A stretch of DNA of 64,000 nucleotides, taken from 62-47 sp044463945. Its GTDB lineage: Bacteria; Pseudomonadota; Alphaproteobacteria; Rhizobiales; Xanthobacteraceae. The notes under the pieces were generated by a model, which was not told the origin of the DNA, searched no databases, and saw only the letters and a program-made list of their open reading frames with translations. The stretch spans positions 24,582-88,581 of the forward strand of contig JBIQLW010000014.1 in NCBI GenBank assembly GCA_044463945.1, written 5' to 3'. Made by a program: the position numbers and the translations under genes. This document shows, piece by piece, positions 62,088-64,000 of the stretch; the first letter of the stretch is position 1, and the number at the start of each line of letters is the position of its first letter.

Positions 62088-62847
62088 GACGGCGGCCGGC
62101 GTCACCGAGGATGGCTTCCTGGGCGGCCGGCTGCGGCTGCGCCAGCCGGTGGCCGGGCACCGCGCCGGACACGACGCGGTCCTGCTGGCGGCGGCGACCG
62201 CCGCGCGGCCGGGGGATCGCGTCGCGGATTTCGGCGCGGGCGTCGGCGCCGCCGGCCTCGCGCTGGCGCGGCGGGTCGGGGCGCTCGATCTGGTCTTGGT
62301 GGAGATCGACCCGGCGTTGGGGCGGCTGGCGGCCGCCAATGCCGCGGCGAACGGCATCCGCGCCCGCGTGGCGACGTTCGACCTCGGCGCCGATGCCGCG
62401 GCGTTTGCCGCCGCCGGCCTTGGGCCGGACAGCATCGATGCGGTGTTGATGAACCCGCCGTTCAACGATCCGGCGCGGCAGCGGGCCTCGCCCGATCCCG
62501 CGCGCCGCGCCGCCCACGAGGCACGGGTGACGACCCTGGACGGTTGGGTTCATGGCGCGCGGCGCGTGCTTCGGCCGGGCGGCGCGCTGACCCTGATCTG
62601 GCGCGCGGAGGGGCTGGGAGACGTTCTGGCTTCGCTGGCGCGTGGCTTCGGCGGCGTGGCGGTGTTGCCGGTCCACGGCAAGGATGCCGCGCCCGCGATC
62701 CGGATTCTGGTGCGCGCCGTCAAGGGCGGACGCGCGCCGCTGCGGATTTATCCCGGCCTGGTGCTCGCCGATTCGGCCGGCGTGCCGACACCCCACGCAA
62801 CCGCCATCCTTGCCGGAGAGGCGGTCCTGCCGCTCGCGGCGGAATAG
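62065..62847 (+). CDS. TrmN6-like class I methyltransferase
   Basis: A 260-residue SAM-dependent methyltransferase. The SAM motif VADFGAGVGAAGLALARR is at about 53-70, the acidic strand end is LVEIDP, and the catalytic NPPF motif is at 130-133, the signature of N6-adenine or N5-glutamine methylation. The N-terminal block DGFLGGRLRLRQPVAGHRAGHDAVLLAA is typical of tRNA1(Val) adenine-37 N6-methyltransferases. The ATG overlaps the DUF2007 gene by 23 bp. Confidence 0.9.
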   Translation: MNSARMRETAAGVTEDGFLGGRLRLRQPVAGHRAGHDAVLLAAATAARPGDRVADFGAGVGAAGLALARRVGALDLVLVEIDPALGRLAAANAAANGIRARVATFDLGADAAAFAAAGLGPDSIDAVLMNPPFNDPARQRASPDPARRAAHEARVTTLDGWVHGARRVLRPGGALTLIWRAEGLGDVLASLARGFGGVAVLPVHGKDAAPAIRILVRAVKGGRAPLRIYPGLVLADSAGVPTPHATAILAGEAVLPLAAE

Positions 62848-62866
62848 GCGAGGGACGGCCTTTGCG

Positions 62867-62965
62867 TCAGCGCGGCAGCTTGCGGGCGCGCGGTCTTGCG
62901 GATGAGGTCAGGCGGATTGCGGTCCAGAGCGCGCCCATCAGCACGATCAGCAGATAGATTTTCAT
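62867..62965 (-). CDS. Possible 32-residue single-pass membrane protein
   Basis: ATG 62965 has GGAG 7 bp upstream and encodes MKIYLLIVLMGALWTAIRLT followed by a short basic tail (RPRARKLPR). That is one hydrophobic helix and then a positive stretch, as expected for a small inner-membrane protein. It is convergent with the methyltransferase. There is no family support; the frame stays open upstream, so it could also be chance. Confidence 0.4.
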   Translation of the reverse strand: MKIYLLIVLMGALWTAIRLTSSARPRARKLPR

Positions 62966-63171
62966 GTCATGCTCCGCTGCGAGCAGGATTGGAGATAGCT
63001 CGCGAAACGCAAATCGCGTTCCACCTACCCGATGACACTGTCGTGATTGTGGCGCGGCGGAAGAGTGGGCGATGTGGGCCAAATTCGGGCGCCGGGCGCG
63101 GTTCACCCGCGCCGTTTGGTCGCTTGCGCAAGCCCGCCGGCTGCGCGAAAATAACAGAAGAAGGGGGCGCA

Positions 63172-63390
63172 ATGACCGCCAACCGGAAGGATCGACCGAT
63201 GCCGCCATTCGTTGCTTTTGCCGGAGCCTTGGGCGGGCTGGCCGTGGTCCGCTGGGCATATCGCACCGCCCGCCGGATCAATGACGAGCTGGAGGAGGCG
63301 CGCCGTATCCGGATGGCGGAGACGGTGCAGACGAAGGATATTCCGACGCTGCGGCGCGATCCCAAGACCGGCGCCTACCGGCCCGGATAA
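63172..63390 (+). CDS. Small membrane-anchored protein (unknown)
   Basis: A 72-residue protein. AAGGGGG precedes ATG 63172. Residues 11-30 (PFVAFAGALGGLAVVRWAYR) form one membrane helix. They are followed by a charged helix (RINDELEEARRIRMAE) and a tail DIPTLRRDPKTGAYRPG, which looks like the common LRRDP.TG.Y.P motif of small rhizobial proteins. Function unknown. Confidence 0.7.
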   Translation: MTANRKDRPMPPFVAFAGALGGLAVVRWAYRTARRINDELEEARRIRMAETVQTKDIPTLRRDPKTGAYRPG

Positions 63391-63749
63391 ACCTGCCGAC
63401 TGGCATTAAGGGTTTTCCCGGCATTCGCCGTTGCCCCGGCGCTCGCGCCGGCTGTCGGGTGGGGCATCACCCTCCAGACCGGCGAGCAAACCTTGTGCGA
63501 GCAAAGTTTGAAGGAGCGGATCCGCGCCGAACCGCAAGGCAGGTGGGGGCCACGCGATTGTCCCGGGCGGCGGGACCTTTGACAATGGCCGGCCTTTTAC
63601 CAGCTTTGCGGCGCTGAGTTGACTCTCCGGCCGCTAGAATTGCTCGAATTGCGCGGGCCGGATTGTTCCGGGGTCGCCTTGATTCCGCGGGGCCCCGCCG
63701 ATACGGTCCCGCGCGACTCGTCACTCCCGACGACATCCAGAAGCAGATC
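63391..63749. other. Intergenic leader of glyQ
   Basis: No gene is supported here. A strong stem, CCGGCG CTCG CGCCGG, lies at 63436-63451 without a following T-run, so it is not a clear terminator. The rest is GC-rich leader before the glyQ start. I see no recognisable T-box or other riboswitch, as expected for an alphaproteobacterium. Confidence 0.4.
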
Positions 63750-64000
63750 ATGGACTCCACGCCGCCCCACATGCGTCCCGAACGCTCGTTCCAGGGACTG
63801 ATCCTGACGTTGCAGCGCTACTGGGCCGATTACGGTTGCGTCATTCTGCAACCTTACGACATGGAGGTGGGCGCGGGGACGTTTCACCCGGCGACGACGT
63901 TGCGCGCTCTGGGGCCGAGGCGCTGGAACGCGGCCTATGTGCAGCCGTCGCGCCGGCCGAAGGACGGCCGCTACGGCGAGAACCCGAACCGCTTGCAGCA
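63750..64000 (+). CDS. glyQ: Glycine--tRNA ligase alpha subunit (partial, runs off right edge)
   Basis: The N-terminal 83 codons are visible. From residue 8 on they read MRPERSFQGLILTLQRYWAD and continue through GCVILQPYDMEVGAGTFHPATT and LRALGPRRWNAAYVQPSRRP, nearly invariant in bacterial GlyQ, the catalytic subunit of the alpha2beta2 glycyl-tRNA synthetase. ATG 63750 adds seven residues (MDSTPPH) before the usual start; the second ATG at 63771 is equally plausible. Confidence 0.95.
   Translation, partial: MDSTPPHMRPERSFQGLILTLQRYWADYGCVILQPYDMEVGAGTFHPATTLRALGPRRWNAAYVQPSRRPKDGRYGENPNRLQ

Noticed and set aside
63436..63451. Rho-independent terminator or T-box before glyQ
   Set aside because: The stem is strong but has no T-run, and no T-box specifier or antiterminator pattern is visible.

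Overview
The window is high-GC DNA from an alphaproteobacterium. Gene content and the interspersed hairpin repeats look most like the Bradyrhizobium / Rhodopseudomonas / Afipia group, but that placement is an inference from style, not from a marker gene. About 50 genes are supported. Roughly 54 kb is a dense accessory region for breaking down CoA-activated organic acids. It holds nine AMP-forming acyl-CoA ligases, six acyl-CoA dehydrogenases, five crotonase-fold proteins, two complete biotin-dependent acyl-CoA carboxylases, a thiolase-fold protein without its cysteine paired with a DUF35 protein, a beta-keto acid cleavage enzyme, a family III CoA-transferase, a 3-hydroxyacyl-CoA dehydrogenase, four TetR regulators and one AraC regulator. 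The last 9 kb is conserved housekeeping: ETF-ubiquinone oxidoreductase, a TPR protein, ispE, a polyprenyl diphosphate synthase, a DUF2007 protein, a TrmN6-like methyltransferase and the start of glyQ.

Layout. 1-3.2 kb (-): a branched-chain-type ABC transporter (livG, livH) with an acyl-CoA ligase between its genes. 3.3-9.1 kb (-): an operon of acyl-CoA dehydrogenase, carboxylase beta, carboxylase alpha and alpha/beta hydrolase. 9.5-12.7 kb (-): an operon of ligase, thiolase-fold protein and DUF35 protein. 12.9-19.9 kb: a crotonase, an acetyl-CoA-synthetase-like ligase, a transglutaminase-like protein, an acyl-CoA dehydrogenase, an SDR and another crotonase. 20-26 kb: TetR, two acyl-CoA dehydrogenases, GST, AraC and BKACE. 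26.1-33.8 kb (+): ligase, carboxylase beta and alpha, crotonase, ligase. 34-37.9 kb (+): an APH-like kinase, acyl-CoA dehydrogenase and ligase cassette. 37.9-49.6 kb: further ligases and crotonases, two TetRs, an orphan substrate-binding protein and an acyl-CoA dehydrogenase. 49.7-54.7 kb: a membrane protein, a GFA-type zinc protein with a divergent TetR, and an operon of a YWTD propeller, a hydroxyacyl-CoA dehydrogenase and a CoA-transferase.

How it works together. Ligases make CoA thioesters, dehydrogenases pass electrons to ETF and then to the ETF-QO encoded at 54.9 kb, and crotonases, SDR, carboxylases and aldolase/thiolase-like enzymes process the chains. Two signals stand out. First, a palindrome with arms TCTAAC/GTTAGA and a 4-bp spacer occurs between genes at 9.1 (two copies), 12.8, 16.0 and 19.1 kb. 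It ties the 3.3-19.9 kb genes into one regulon, probably under the TetR at 20 kb. Second, the kinase/dehydrogenase/ligase cassette at 34-38 kb matches the logic of LvaA/LvaC/LvaE and of human ACAD10/11, that is, 4-hydroxyacid catabolism through a phosphorylated acyl-CoA. A second operator family (ACTGAC-2-GTCAGT type) lies at 44.8 and 48.3-48.4 kb around another TetR.

No tRNA, rRNA, CRISPR array, insertion sequence or phage gene was recognised.
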